The translations under genes were made by a program, and so were the position numbers. A stretch of DNA of 64,000 nucleotides from Platycnemis pennipes (lineage: Eukaryota > Arthropoda > Insecta > Odonata > Platycnemididae). The first letter of the stretch is position 1. The number at the start of each line of letters is the position of its first letter. The notes beneath the pieces were generated by a model. That model was not told where the DNA came from. It did no database searches and saw only the letters and a program-made list of their open reading frames with translations. Below, in pieces: positions 33,696 through 45,480 of this stretch. The stretch covers positions 129,637,544 to 129,701,543 of the forward strand of contig OW121852.1 in NCBI GenBank assembly GCA_933228895.1, given 5' to 3'.

Positions 33696-34519
33696 ACTGA
33701 TCGTGTGATTCAGGCTTAACCATCAATCTGAAGCTTGGCTGGACGCGATAAGGTTTCTCCATCCACAAAACTTTTCTAGGACCATGAAAATCTTATTTTT
33801 TTTACATCATTCTTTTCATGCCTTCATGCATCTAATACAATGCCCTCATTTTCCATCCTTTCCGTTTCCTTATCTTAGGAAGCCCTATCATATCTCACTG
33901 TGTGTCCGATAAGGGTGTCCCGATGAAGGATCGTTGTGCTGTTCCCAAAAAATGGGCATTTTAAATCAATGCACGGTCAAGGCGGGAACCATGTCCTCGT
34001 CAGTTGACGATGGCACCACTAGCGAAATCACGCCTCGGCGTCAAAACAACACAAACGGTTGCTCATGCACATTATTTCACCTAACCCTGTAAAAATTACT
34101 AAAGCATACGGCTGCTTTGCAATTAAAGTTTCTGTTGGCTAGTTTATATATCAAATTATTCCATTTGCTTGTAAAATATTACCATACTCTCTGCAAAGTA
34201 TTCCAAAATATCGAGGTATAAAACTTCAAATTCATCAATTTGTATACAAACGATACATTTGATATACATATTCCTTTGTTGCCTCTGCAAGGGCGTGTGG
34301 CAGGATGTGGTAGCTTAACAGCCGCGAGGTTGAGTTTTAGCTGAAATAAAACTAATATTATTCATGAAATACTGTGTTTAATGTATTTTATATAACTTTA
34401 TTTTGCTGGAGTGTGTTGATCAGAGATAAAAACGAATTATGTTATAGCTAGGCCTGACAGTTGGTTTCTCTTATTGCCACTTGGGTCTGTCCTACTGATT
34501 CAGTGTGGGGTACAAATAT
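33696..34519. other. Unassigned stretch
   Basis: Nothing firm. 33994-34040 has a weak hammerhead-like string (TTGACGA, GGCACC, GCGAAATC), and 34293-34320 has a possible scrap of the family A UTR (CTGCAAGGGCGTGTGGCAGG). Confidence 0.35.
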
Positions 34520-35640
34520 ATCTAAAATTTTAGCATATTTCAATAGGCAAGATAAAGCAAGATTTCAAAATTACCCTTTCAATTAGGAAAATTACACTAT
34601 CTGCCCACATCAAACCTCAAATAAACAACAATACCTGCACTTCTATAGTTGTCACCCTCCAAACATCCAAAGACCTTTACAATAAACCATTACCCTTATC
34701 CATTCGTTATCGCCAATCACTAGCAATGGGGTCGTTTACCATATTTTTTTATTGCCGAATCTAATATAGTTTGTAAAATGAAAAGACCAGTATTTGTCCA
34801 ATTTTTGATGCGTCAATTATTTGTCGAGTTATAAGCGGCGAAAAACTGATGTTTTTAACCCTTTCGGAAAAGTGGGCGTGGTGCAACCTTTGACGTATTC
34901 GATCTAGTCCAATCACAACTGAGCCCGCGAAGCTACTTCGCCTTCTCGCAATGGGGGAGAGACAGCTGACTCTGCCAATGGAAGCTGTTGCAAAAGGACC
35001 TGTGCGAGCAGACCTTCCAAGAACCCCCCTCCACTCCCTTCCCTTCCCCTAAGAGCAGTCAAGGACGGGAGGAAAATGACGTCAATATTATCAAAGCAAC
35101 TTTTTCCGTGGGCGTCACCTTTTGCTTCTTTTAATTTTTGATTTATGAGTGAATGGTTGTGGTTAGAAGATTAAAGTTTTCACTAAAATTCATTTTTTGT
35201 TTCCATCTAACGATATGGTGAATAAAATTGCGATATCTGTTTCGAGCCCCCATTCTATGCACCACCCTTCTACACCGCTACACTCCATTACGGATAGAAT
35301 CTATCACAGCTTCTAAAGAGAAGGGGACTCAACCCACCCTCACAGACCTCAAGCCCCACCATAAAGGCAACAGTGGAAAAATTCTCAACTTCACCAATAT
35401 TTACTAACCTGCCCTTGACCGTTTTAAATCAATCCTGTTAGAGCTCAACCCCGTTCATAGCAACGGCATATTAATAAAAAATCCCCCTCCACGACATACC
35501 GTAGACCCGCCACTGCAAAGATACTTATCAACCCCTCAAGCACGCCTGAACCTTTTTTTCTAGACCCTTACTTCCAAGCACTTTCTCTTGACATCCCATA
35601 GCGCACCCTCTTTGAGTAATGTTATTTATGAACTTATGTT
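34520..35640 (+). mobile_element. Decayed PLE-like/GIY-YIG retroelement fragment, split by a MITE
   Basis: 34520-34724 and 35255-35640 read, with frameshifts, as parts of one protein: YLHFYSCHPPNIQRPL before the MITE, and KGNSGKILNFTNIY plus a Pro-rich NPPPRHTV segment after it. The 'HF.SCHP' motif followed by a divergent core is what I expect in Penelope-like/Neptune-type proteins. Similarity is short, so the class is tentative. Confidence 0.4.
34725..35254. mobile_element. 535-bp MITE, copy 2
   Basis: Inverted copy of 11693-12227. Ends AATGGGGTCGTTTACC and GAGCCCCCATT. Target duplication not resolved. Interrupts the retroelement at 34520-35640. Confidence 0.85.
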
Positions 35641-36111
35641 TGCACACCGATCTGCTTTTTGCTAAGAAATTTCCACTAATCTCCTCGCCACACGGATCAG
35701 CAACCACCGTTTTATCACAGGTGTGGCAAGGGCAACTAAGTGAAATAAATTAAAGCCACAGGTAATGTTTTTTCGGATACTTCGCTGGCCTCTCAACCAT
35801 TCACACGGAACAGAAATAAATTGAATCGGTGGGAAAGGCAGAGTCAGGCAGGTCGAGGGAGTAAGTTAAGCCGTGGCTGAAGAGGGACAGGAGGGAAAAG
35901 GGGCGGTTAATATTTCCTATTCAGCCTTGGAGGGTGAAAGGCCCAAATCCGAAATGAAAGATCCAAATAAGCGCCTTATGTAAAGCGATAAACAGGGGCG
36001 GCATAAAGAGGGGGAAGGCATGTATACCCACTTTAGAACACTTGTAGAACACATGTGTGCCAAAACATGTTAGGTAGCAGGAAGAGAAGAAAATTTGGAG
36101 GAAGGATTCAC
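35641..36111. other. Unassigned stretch
   Basis: Nothing recognised. Confidence 0.45.
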
Positions 36112-36205
36112 CCACATCTATATAACACCCTCAAAACAGGCATAAAGGTGTATACCAGGGGGTGAATTAATACTAATCACGCAATCCATATAATTCAAAA
36201 AAGAG
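36112..36205 (-). mobile_element. Family B 3' UTR remnant
   Basis: ACATCTATATAACACCCTC, AGGCATAAAGGTGTAT and GGGGGTGAATTAATACTAAT align with the family B UTR. Confidence 0.7.
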
Positions 36206-36392
36206 TTGGTAGCTTTTTTCTAGGCTAGGATCGTTGCAGAAGAAGCAGTGGTAATTCATGCAAGCCCTTAAAGGTCTAGTGGAGAGCCCAATTTATAAAC
36301 TGCGGCAGTGCTGGCAAAGAAGAAGGTAGACAATATTGTATTGGAGGTGGAGGAGGGAGGGGGGGAGGGAAAAGGAGAGAAATTCTTAAGCA

Positions 36393-36920
36393 GCGTTTAC
36401 ACGAAGCAGTTGACTGCTACGATAGTCGCGAGATGCGCGATATATCTATATCGCTACTGCTATGATGCGTCTGCGCCAACTTCTATGCAGCTTAAAGCCG
36501 CTATTTAGGCGTTGTCATAACAAATAAAAAGAGTTTTATTTCAATAGTGATTGATGCTTAAATTTTCGTGAAATTCTTCAAGCAATAAATTCAATTGACG
36601 ATTATCTTTTGTTCCCATTCTTTAAAGAGTAGAATCTCCCCTTTTGGGGAGGGATATCCTTGTTATTATACCCAAATTCCCGGTATCAGTCGTCGTGTAT
36701 TGCTTTACTTTGGCGATTGTTGCGATTGTGTTGGATATATTTTCGCTGGAAAGTAGACGGGCTTCAACTTTGCTAATAGCTCGAACTAGGATCGATAACG
36801 TTCGACAAGTGTTCAGTATCGACCTGAACTCGCATCGCAGTTGCTATTTACACATGCTAGTGGGGCTTAATAGTTGTTAGCAGTTGACTGTGATAGAAGT
36901 CAACTGCTACGTGTAAACGC
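36393..36920. mobile_element. GCGTTTACACG MITE, copy 1
   Basis: 528 bp with inverted ends GCGTTTACACG.AGCAGTTGAC and GTCAACTGCTACGTGTAAACGC; the right end also has a second CAGTTGACTG. The interior is collinear with 44365-44822 (inverted), e.g. AGTAGACGGGCTTC and TTCTTTAAAGAGTAGAATC. The frame 36644-36880 is not conserved. Confidence 0.85.
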
Positions 36921-36929
36921 ACCTTTAGG

Positions 36930-37290
36930 TCAGGGGTTGTGTGATGAGGATGGTACACGATTTGCATCTCGTGCGATTTCCAGGGGAAGGGGCGATTTTG
37001 AAGGGGGATGAGATTTGAACAGCGGTGTGGAGGATTCGCGAACACCAGAGAGGTTAGGGGGTCGTTTGAAGATTAGAGATGAGCGTAAGGGGTAATGGGG
37101 GGTTGGTGGTGGCGAGGTTATCAGAGTGGATAGGGAAAGGACCTTTGAGGGTGCGTTTGAGGGACTGAATTCCAGGGTGCCAATTAGTGCGAATGGAAGG
37201 TTGGTTTTTGCTGCTGATGATGGAAAGGATTTCGATGGGGAATTGAGGATTATATATTTGGCATTTTTCCGTCTGATCCTGCACTTTTTA
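36930..37290 (-). mobile_element. Possible GIY-YIG retroelement fragment
   Basis: Minus-strand frames read GPFPIHSDNLATTNPPLPLT, then VFANPPHRCSNLIPLQNRPF and TRCKSC. This order (Pro-rich segment, 'V.F..P..L..L', Cys-rich link) occurs ahead of the GIY-YIG domain in PLE- and Neptune-type elements. Too short for certainty. Confidence 0.35.
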
Positions 37291-37668
37291 ATATTTATTT
37301 ACGATTTCTTATAGCACAATATTTTAAATGTCTTATGACAATTAATTTCACCACGTGCATAAGCTATTTCATCCGAGCTTAGCCCGAGCAGTGATTCCGC
37401 ATATCCATGCATTTCAAAAGGCTGAAAATGCTTTAGGGTTTTCAAACGTTCAATTTAAATAAATAAGCAACGGAATACTGCGGAAATAATGAAAAAAAGG
37501 CTATTATAATTTTCTCTAAACCTTTGTCTTATTGCCTACACAACTTAGGGGTAACATGTATAGGTAATACTGTTCACTGTATCAGGCATCACGTAGTGAA
37601 AGTGAGACATATTAGATGAGTAAGAAACTTTAGCACTTTTTCACAATATATTTAAAAGTATAAAATTT

Positions 37669-37712
37669 GCACAGCACGTGTTTCGGCTTACTAAGTCATT
37701 ATCAGGTGTACA
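37669..37712 (-). ncRNA. Hammerhead-like motif, left arm
   Basis: Minus strand: CACC before TGATAA (core G8 changed to A), then T GACTTAGTAAGCC and GAAACACGTGCTGTGC. One core change and a lost stem pair suggest it is inactive. Confidence 0.5.
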
Positions 37713-37754
37713 CTCACCTGATGATGGCTTAGTAAGCCGAAACACTAGTTGTGC
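37712..37754 (+). ncRNA. Hammerhead-like motif, right arm
   Basis: CAC, CTGATGA, T, GGCTTA-G-TAAGCC (stem II), GAAAC, ACTAGTT, GTGC. Core bases are intact. Stem I can pair CAC with GTG. One extra nucleotide precedes stem II. Confidence 0.6.
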
Positions 37755-37817
37755 AAATTTTATACTTTTAAATATATTCTGGAAAAGTGCTTAAGTTTTT
37801 TCTAATTTATAGGTAAT

Positions 37818-38374
37818 CTCTTACCGCATTCTATCAAACTCTCACTCCATATGGTACTTTATCTTTGCATTAGCTAGCTAACTTGTTTCCATACAGTTAT
37901 ATTTAAATCAGTCAGTTCATTATTTTATTATTCCCATAATTTTACCTATTTTCAAACAAGAATGCATTTCATATTGTTCATTTATGTTGTATTCATGTAC
38001 AACTAGACGAAATCCTAAAAAGCAAAACAAGGATGTGTGATGTGGGCGATGTGGGTGAATCATCATGAGGCATGAACCAAGAGAATCAACTTTGCAATTA
38101 CTGCCATACCATACCTAAAGATACCAGTCTGGTCATGCCCTGCCACATTTAGGTAACCGACTTGCACAATAGATATGAACTTCGCAATGGAAATTCAGGA
38201 CGAGATGTGAAATATGTACCAGCTATAAATGAGGCTAAATTGTGGTCATAAACAAATCATAGCAACAGATAGTAATCAGGGCTTTATAGAACTGAATTAA
38301 CAAATCAAGTTAAATGTCTTCGAGTACGTATGAGTCAGTATTGTAGAAACCTGTGCTTGTTAAAATAGATATTA
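37818..38374. other. Unassigned stretch
   Basis: Nothing recognised. Confidence 0.5.
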
Positions 38375-38895
38375 CATACTACTGTTTTGCATCCAATCTA
38401 CAATGTGTGTTCCAATTTTAATTCCCTTCTCGTATTTTTGTCGTAAGTTATCGCTATTCCAGACTGGGCACGGAAAAAAACGAATTTTTAACCTCTTTGT
38501 CTCAATATTTATTTCAAAAGTTTTAGATTCAGGATTCAACCTGCCGTAGTATGCTGGTGTTTTTAACATATTAGTAACATATTCAAAGAACCTCTCCACC
38601 CTGAAATTGACGCTGAAGATTAACTTTGTATTTCATCCTACGAGCTGGTACTGATTGACAATTGTACCCTTCCAATAATTTTTATACAGTGCTAAACCTA
38701 ACGCGAAACCTTTTAACAAATCACGCTACGCTTTTTCTTAAACAATTCTAGTTATGTGATCATTCCTAAGCATAAAAATGTGCCTTCCGTTCCTCTGTTT
38801 TATCGTCACATTACCCAAGTACCCTTTCAATAAATCCTAGCTTTCTGCTGGCTCGGACTCATATCTCCCACGTGTATTTCCTAAGATGTATATTT
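38375..38895 (-). mobile_element. CR1/L2-like family E fragment
   Basis: The minus-strand frame 38372-38599 has MLKTPAYYGRLNPESKTFEI and KRLKIRFFPCPVWN, the same C-terminal layout as families A and B but clearly divergent. Upstream remnants include the ERVLG-like GYLGNVTIK region near 38810. 3' UTR and tail are not recognisable. Confidence 0.7.
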
Positions 38896-39082
38896 TCAAT
38901 GAATAATTTTTTTGTAAGTGCATGTTAACTATTTGGCGTGTAACCTAAATATAGATGATTTCCACTAATCCTCCTTGATTTGAGCGCAAAATACCTCGGT
39001 GGTGCTTACCCAGTAATCAAAGTATGGGAATATTATCTTTTTTCATATTATGATCCTTTTTAACATGATTGAAATGCATTCT

Positions 39083-40199
39083 TACACTGTAAAAAGTTTA
39101 ATTGATTTTCAGTGCGATCTGAATTTAAACGCTGTCTGATTTTACGGTAGTGGTCCAAATTTAAGACTCAACATGCGTTAAAATCAGACACATCTCCATC
39201 TTATTTTAAGAACTTGACTACTGCATATTGAAAATAAGATGGATGTGATCTGAAATTCAGATCACCTGGGCTGAAATTAGCACGCCTTGGTTGGCTCCGC
39301 AATTGGAGCTAACCTGCCAATAGCAGAGACTGATTGGTGGAGCGTAACCAGGGAGATGGAACTCAACAAGGATTACGAAGTGTAAATAAGTAAAATTCGA
39401 AGTCTAGTCAAATTTTATTGTAAGTAGGTGAAATATGTATCGTGCGATGTAATAGTAATGTGCGATGTAATTAATGGTGTGAGAATGTGGCGTTGATACT
39501 TAGTTTGTTTGTAGAAGGGAGCCATTTGTATCCGAGTGACGTATCCTGAGACTAAACTTCCTTATATTGTGTACGTGGCAGGGTTGTAAGAACTAAAAAA
39601 TAGTCGCCCTCGTCAAGTGAGAGTTCCTGCCTCGGTTTGTAGATACTGGCACATATCTTTGGTATCGAAGACTTTGTATGGATTACTTTTTTTCCAATAA
39701 AAGTACAAATTTTTATATTATCTTTGAAGTTATTTTTAATTTGTTCCCATTTCAGTCCTGAAATCATTTTCAATGGAAATTCTATGACTTACGCTTGTTC
39801 TATCGAAGCGTTTAGTCTGTTAAAAAGTATCATCGAGTAGAAATATGAAACGCTAAGGTTTTGGTTTGTGTTCGTGTGAAGTGTTTAAATATTAGTAGTG
39901 TTTGTACCTTAGACATCCCTTAAAAGTAGGCTTTAATTTAAAATAGCAACCCTCATTGTTACGTGGGACTTATTTTAAGATAGGCCCATGCTGAACTTAA
40001 GATAGCCCTGGTCTTAAATTCAGCATAGGCCTAACTTAAAATATGTCTCACCTTATCTGATTTTCAGTCCTTAATCTGCCATATTTTTAGACAAGATATT
40101 AGTGCTGAAATTCATCGTAAACTGTCTTAAAGATGTTGCATCTGAAATTTAGATCGCTTTTGTATGTACCTTAAAATCAGATAAAATTTTTACAGTGTA
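39083..40199. mobile_element. TACACTGTA-ended DNA element
   Basis: 1,117 bp with inverted ends TACACTGTAAAAAGTTTAAT and the counterpart ending TTTTTACAGTGTA. Inversion extends through GCGATCTGAATTTAAA-like sequence about 50 bp inward. Internal inverted segments include TCCATCTTATTTT / AAAATAAGATGGA and the palindrome TGATCTGAAATTCAGATCA. Non-coding. A TA duplication is possible. Confidence 0.75.
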
Positions 40200-41189
40200 T
40201 TATTGATAGCATCGCCAATTTTGGAAAAAATTGAAGACACCATTACTTTACTTGCTCTTGTGGAATTTTTTCCCAAAGGAATGAACAGTTTTCTCGTCTA
40301 AAAGCTGTCGAAGTGCATTTTAAGGGAATAGTCTGTCTTATCTCTTTGTTCTGGGTACTGTCCCTTGGGAGGCGGCATAAAAACATGCTGATGGGGGAAA
40401 ACGTTTGAAGGGCGCCACATGTGATATCAGCTGATTCGAGTGATTGATAGGCTCCGCGTATCTCTTGGAGAAAGGGAGCAGAACACTTATCGGAAGCCTT
40501 TCCGTCTCTGCACTGCGCTACGGGAATACTCAGGCACTGCTCTCTTCTTCGATCCGAAAGGCGCTTTTGTCTTGCTCTCCGCTCGAATTACTCTTTCCAT
40601 TCTTCTCCAACGTCGCATGTGGGAATCCTTCCATCAGGACTCAACCCCAGGCAGCAGCAGTGCTCTCTGTTGAGATCCTCGATGAAAACATTCCCTCGTC
40701 TCTTATTTCTCCGATTCGAATACAACATCTGCGCATGCTCATTCTCGAGCGCACATTACCACGTGACCGCAAATCTTCGCGTGTTTTATGCCCATTGTAT
40801 TGAATTTTAAACTCTTTTCCATTGCCTTAAACGAATTACTTTAATGTATTAATGTATGTTTTTAATTTGTTGTATTAAGTTCATGTATTGGCTCCATTCT
40901 TACGCTTCTACTCTCTTCAAGCCGGAATATTTCCTAACCCTTTTCATATTATTAATTTTCATGTAATATCTTTGATTTATGCAAGGTAAAATGTTTTTCA
41001 CTTTTTCTTTTTTAGATTTTACAATGTCATAACTCTGAATTTTTACTTTGTACTTGACCTAATAATGTAATACGACACATACATGTATCTATTATGCCCG
41101 AGGTGGGGTTTGGAGAGGACGGTAACGTTCTATCCCGCCCAGGTAAAATAAAACTCATAATATTATTAATATTAATTATCCATATTACC
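40200..41189. other. Unassigned, GC-rich at 40430-40800
   Basis: Three overlapping plus-strand frames (40440-40673, 40444-40803, 40619-40810) share a GC-richer block. None is recognisable. It could be a promoter/5' UTR or transposon remnant. Confidence 0.3.
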
Positions 41190-41985
41190 TTTGTTATTTT
41201 TCTCCCACGTGCGCACCCAGAATTATGGCTTCAATGGTGATTTGCTTTTAAGTACCTGCTCCACCCACCTACTCTGCACTTTTCTAATTACTGTTAGTAA
41301 TTTTCTCTCCTTTCTAACCACGTTCAACACCTCTTCTTCTATCTTTCTTTCCGTCCATCGCACTTTCTCCATTGTCCTCCAGGAGATTCTTTCGCTAAAT
41401 ACCATGTCTCAGTTCCATGCAAAGCCACACTCTATACCAAAGTCTTCACCTACCTTTTATTTACATCCCTGCCCAAGAATTGTATTCCAAATTCTCTTCT
41501 GTTGGTAAATGCCTGGTTAGCCAAAGAAATTGTTCTCACAAGATCATTGCTATTACGGCCTCATTCGTTCAAATCCGCCCCTTTCCCAGGCAAAATAATC
41601 TGTTCCACATGATGCCTCTCTATCCCCTGAATCGGATGCTTTCCTCACTAAAATATATAGTTTTGACTTCTCTTTCTTTGAGTCTCATAATTTCTCTTTT
41701 CATTTGATCCCAAAACCCTCATTACAGAATTTTTGACGCGTCTGACAACGATTGCTATCCACTGGTTGTCCCACTTACTAACGTTCACTAAAATCTATCT
41801 CTTTATTTACCACTCCTCCCATTTTTATGGTTACATCATATTCCCTCCTCGCCTCTTCAACCATTTCCTCCGATTATATATTGAAGAGTACTTGGGAAAG
41901 CGAGCAGCCTTGCCTAACTACTCCCCGCCTTATTCTTACTCATCCAGATTAACAACGTACACAGTGCTGCCAAGTTATTTCCCGT
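41190..41985 (-). mobile_element. Second RTE-like family (G), C-terminal RT
   Basis: The minus strand contains CSLSQVLFNI (about 41895-41925, after the QG motif region), a region with many stops, and the open C-terminus ERISWRTMEKVRWTERKIEE, NVVRKERKLLTVIRKVQSRW, VEQVLKSKSPLKP. The 'RKLL..I..R...W..H.L' ending is typical of RTE-like elements. Distinct from family C. Confidence 0.7.
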
Positions 41986-43062
41986 TGTTGAAAAATTGAC
42001 CATTTCCTGGAAGATTTGCTACAATCTCAGTAGATGGAAGGAAAAGACCATTAAGGTTCTAAATAGTTGAAATGACGAGGAAAATTTTAATTATTGGTAA
42101 TTTAATTATTAGTAATTATCATTTGTGATCACAAATTTACAAACATTAAAGGAATTTTATTCTTCGTTTCCATGTTTTTTTCATCCCCTAAACTTTATAG
42201 GATGTAGTTGTCCTTCTTTTATCAATATCCGTTGTAATATTTTCAATAAATTCCTTGTACATAAATGTATTTTAACTTGTTATGAATCGTAGGTACGTGT
42301 AAAAAAATCATGCCTTTCACCGGGAAGAAGAAGAAATCATAACTTTAATCACTTTCAGGTCCCCTTTAAGCATTGAATCACGTGCTTTGCATACTTCTTG
42401 TCCTTTTGAGTGGGCCTTTAACAGCATTGGCTCAGTTTCCACACTGATTATGGCTAATCTGGTCTCGTTCCACCTGCAAGATATAATTGAGAGCCTTTCG
42501 ACAAATGTGGATATCAAAACTTGCCTCTCCCACATTCATATTTTTTGAATATGGTAGTTTCCTTCATCGGAAAACAGAATCCATCAATTTCGTGCCCCAC
42601 CATAAATGTATTGATTTTTCACAAAAGATTAGGATTGAAAAATTGATATTAATAGTCGTTTTATAGACTCCATGGCATCGTCCTCGCGGATGCTACTGCG
42701 AAGCATGGCATGATATTCGCGTACCAACTTCATGATGCAATTAGTAAAATGGAAAATTTTGGAATGAATCAACTGAATCAACTATTTCATGTAAATAAAC
42801 AAAAGTTAATCACAATAAATTAACTGAATAACTGTACCGCTGATACTAGTTAATAAGTTTTAAAGGAGTCCTTTTGCTTGAAAACGCTTGCAGCAACACC
42901 TAGTAGCAGGAAGAGTGGCACATATAATATACCGGCATTGAATAGTTTCGCACCGCGTTTGCGCACCGTTAAATTTTATCTCTTTTTAGTTAATGAGGAA
43001 AAATACTTTACGTCATTTGAAACTCGGACGGCATAAGAATCGTACTCCAGATGAAAAGGTTT
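41986..43062. other. Unassigned stretch
   Basis: The minus-strand frame 42317-42535 is unrecognised. Nothing else seen. Confidence 0.4.
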
Positions 43063-43280
43063 GTTTACACGTAACAGTTGACTGCTATGATAGTTAACTG
43101 CTAATAACTGTTGAGTCCCACTCGCGCGTTTAAATAGCAACTGTGATTCGAGTTCAGGGAGCCTATTCTGTAGAGTGGAAAGAATTTCGGCTCATATGGA
43201 GAGTCGTGGGTCACCGGGACGAACGATTCGCGAACATCGTTCACCGCCGTAATGATGTATAACAGTTGACTGTTTATCCA
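43063..43280. mobile_element. GCGTTTACACG MITE, internally deleted copy
   Basis: GTTTACACGTAACAGTTGAC, TAATAACTGTTGAGTCCCAC and GATTCGAGTTCAGG match the inverted right part of 36393-36920. A second CAGTTGACTG follows at about 43263. Confidence 0.65.
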
Positions 43281-44364
43281 GCGTTATGTCTATCCAGCGC
43301 GCCATTATTATAATGGAGGGAACAAGCTGAGATAATTAACAATAGTTAATCAACATGACTTACTGTTGATGTTTCCAATGAATCTATTCGCTTTCAAACG
43401 TAACAATATATGTTGATATGGAATAACGGCGGACTTATTAAGAAATGAAACTTCTGAAAATTGAAAGTGATTACACCTTTGGGATTAAATGACGAAATGT
43501 TTTGGTTTTATCAATTGATTGTGTTGACAGCTTCTGTAATGATATTATTTTCTCGAGTGAATCATTACATCTTCGTACATACATTCCTCCGTCCGCCTGT
43601 TTCTATGTAAATAGTACATTGATTTGGAATGGATGATATCACAGTAGCAGATAACAAATATGCAACAACCGTTCAATGTCCTGCCATAATGTACGCGTCC
43701 GAAAACCAAAGCACGTCTGCCCTGCAAGCCACCATAAAGGTGTGTGGCAGGGGGGAGATTGCCACACAGGAGGGACGTCCATACAATGTCAGAATTTGTC
43801 GGTAGAACACAACCACACAATGAAAGGTACTTATACAAAGCAAGGCAGCAAAATGAGATTTGCTCAAACAATGTGATTTCCAACATGATAACATCTCTCT
43901 ATAATATAGATTCCCCTGCAGTAGCAATAAAATCTTACGTAGAAGTTTTACACGAATAAAAACCTATATGTCTAGTCTACCTTACAATTTTTGATCAACA
44001 TTAAACAAAAACATTGCATGGCCACATTTAAAAACAAAACAAATAGTTTTATATACTTCTAACTGAATAAACGGCAAGGAAACAGCGACATGAAAGATTT
44101 AATAATTAGCTTGAATTAGATGCATTCTCTCCTTGTATCCCGCGCGATAAATGTCAACAAGTCGTCTGCTACAATCGCAGCTTCTATAGGTACCCACCGC
44201 GATAGCAGCGCCTGCTCGCCAGAAAATATTTGGCGACGGATTATAAACGAAATGATCCGCATAATGATCCGACTCCGTCGCCTTGAACTGGGCGAAAGTC
44301 ACGCCATCATGGGAGCACGGTTTGTACTGCCAACTATGACATTTTTTTCCATATATGGGTTTAG
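43281..44364. other. Unassigned, with a retroelement UTR scrap
   Basis: 43719-43757 (CCTGCAAGCCACCATAAAGG, GTGTGTGGCAGGGGGG) is a fragment of the family B-type 3' UTR. The frames around 43545-43959 span it and are not genes. 44120-44364 is open on the plus strand but unrecognised. Confidence 0.45.
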
Positions 44365-44822
44365 TTGTGACGTCGGAATCTCGAATTCGGGCCCCAGGTG
44401 GATACTGGACACCTGTCGAACACTATCGATCCACGTTCGAGCTATTAGGAAGGTCGAAGCCCGTCTACTTTCCAGCGGAAATGTATTCAACACATTCACA
44501 GCATTCGCCAACGGAAAGCAATACACGGCGTCTGTAACCGAGATTTTTGGATATAATAACAAGGATATCACTTCCCGAAGGAAAGATTCTACTCTTTAAA
44601 GAATGCGAACAAAAGATAATTGTAAAGGATATTCATTGCTTGAAGAATTTCATGAAAAGCGTCAATCATTATTGAAAATAAAAGTTTAGTATTTGTTATG
44701 ACAACGCCTAAATAGCGGCTTTAAGCTGCATAGAAGTTGGTGCAGTCGCATCATAGCAGTAGCGATATAGATATATCTCGCATCTCGCAACTCTCATAGC
44801 AGTCAACTGTTACGTGTGAACG
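44365..44822. mobile_element. GCGTTTACACG MITE, copy 3
   Basis: Inverted relative to copy 1. Shares CGAGCTATTAG, AAGCCCGTCTACTTTCCAGC and AGCGGCTTTAAGCTGCATAG. Ends CAGTCAACTGTTACGTGTGA. The left end is not clear. Confidence 0.75.
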
Positions 44823-44849
44823 CTATGTCACAGATAGTCGGTCACAAAG

Positions 44850-45476
44850 TCATAAAATAACAGAAAACCACCATATTGTCAAACTCTAGATGAGCAAGGA
44901 CCCCTTCAAAATCCAGCATATTTAAATCATTCAAGACATTGCTAATATATGTCTCTTGTCTCACAATCAATAAATCCTGCATTACACTAAGTGATAACAA
45001 ATATTTAACATCACTAGTACATTTAATTTTCATTCCCTTGAGCAATTTTCCTATATTTTCATGAAATCTTCCATTTTCCCCACTATCATTATGTCGTCAA
45101 CATACACGCAAAGGATAATTCCGTTACCCACGTAAACGAAAGGATCTAAACACATCTTATAGGTCCAATATTTTCAGGCAGTCATATAAGTAAATATGAT
45201 CCAGGTTCCAGGTTCTTCTTGATTGTTTTAGCACATAAACGCATTTAAACGAATTATGCACAAAACGATCTGGATGTTTACCAGATTTGCAAAAATGTTG
45301 CCTGCTCCGTGTAAACACTTACGTTAAGTGATGAATTGATGCATGCCCCAACAAAATGTTCAAGTCCATCTAGATAGCGGCTGCCAACAGTATTCCCATG
45401 GCCCGTCTTTGAATAACTGGTCGCAATATAGTCCAACCTTCCAATCCGTCTAAAACCTTGAGCAATCATTCCAGGC
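44850..45476 (-). pseudogene. Ty1/copia-type reverse transcriptase fragment
   Basis: The minus strand reads MIAQGFRRIGRLDYIATSYS (copia RT start, 45469-45410), then further on YKMCLDPFVYVG and the catalytic LCVYVDDIMIVGKMEDFM (about 45075-45130). A stop is followed by LLKGMKIKCTSDVKYLLSLS, VRQETYISNVLNDLNMLDFE (45045-44842). The order and the YVDD box identify copia RT. Several stops and a missing middle show it is dead. No LTRs were seen. Confidence 0.85.
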
Positions 45477-45480
45477 TTAA

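Larger units (their letters stand above)
37569..37805 (+). mobile_element. Mini-Penelope (237 bp) with opposed ribozyme motifs
   Basis: Flanked by 12-bp repeats with one difference (TGTATAGGTAAT at 37557-37568, TTTATAGGTAAT at 37806-37817). A ~50-bp 5' extension is followed by inverted arms of about 90 bp (37619-37712 and 37714-37805) that meet almost directly. The right arm is flush with the duplication. Each arm contains a hammerhead-like core. No coding sequence. The layout is that of PLE1 to PLE3 with the interior deleted. Confidence 0.75.

Noticed and set aside
33994..34040. Another hammerhead-like string (TTGACGA...GCGAAATC)
   Set aside because: The first core base is changed, stem II does not pair well, and there is no inverted arm or target duplication.
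36644..36880. 78-codon plus frame as a gene
   Set aside because: Inside a MITE; not conserved between copies.
43545..43959. Overlapping frames on both strands around 43.7 kb as a gene
   Set aside because: They run across a retroelement UTR scrap and have no recognisable domain.
44120..44599. 159-codon plus frame as a gene
   Set aside because: Its second half lies inside the GCGTTTACACG MITE and the frame is not kept in copy 1.
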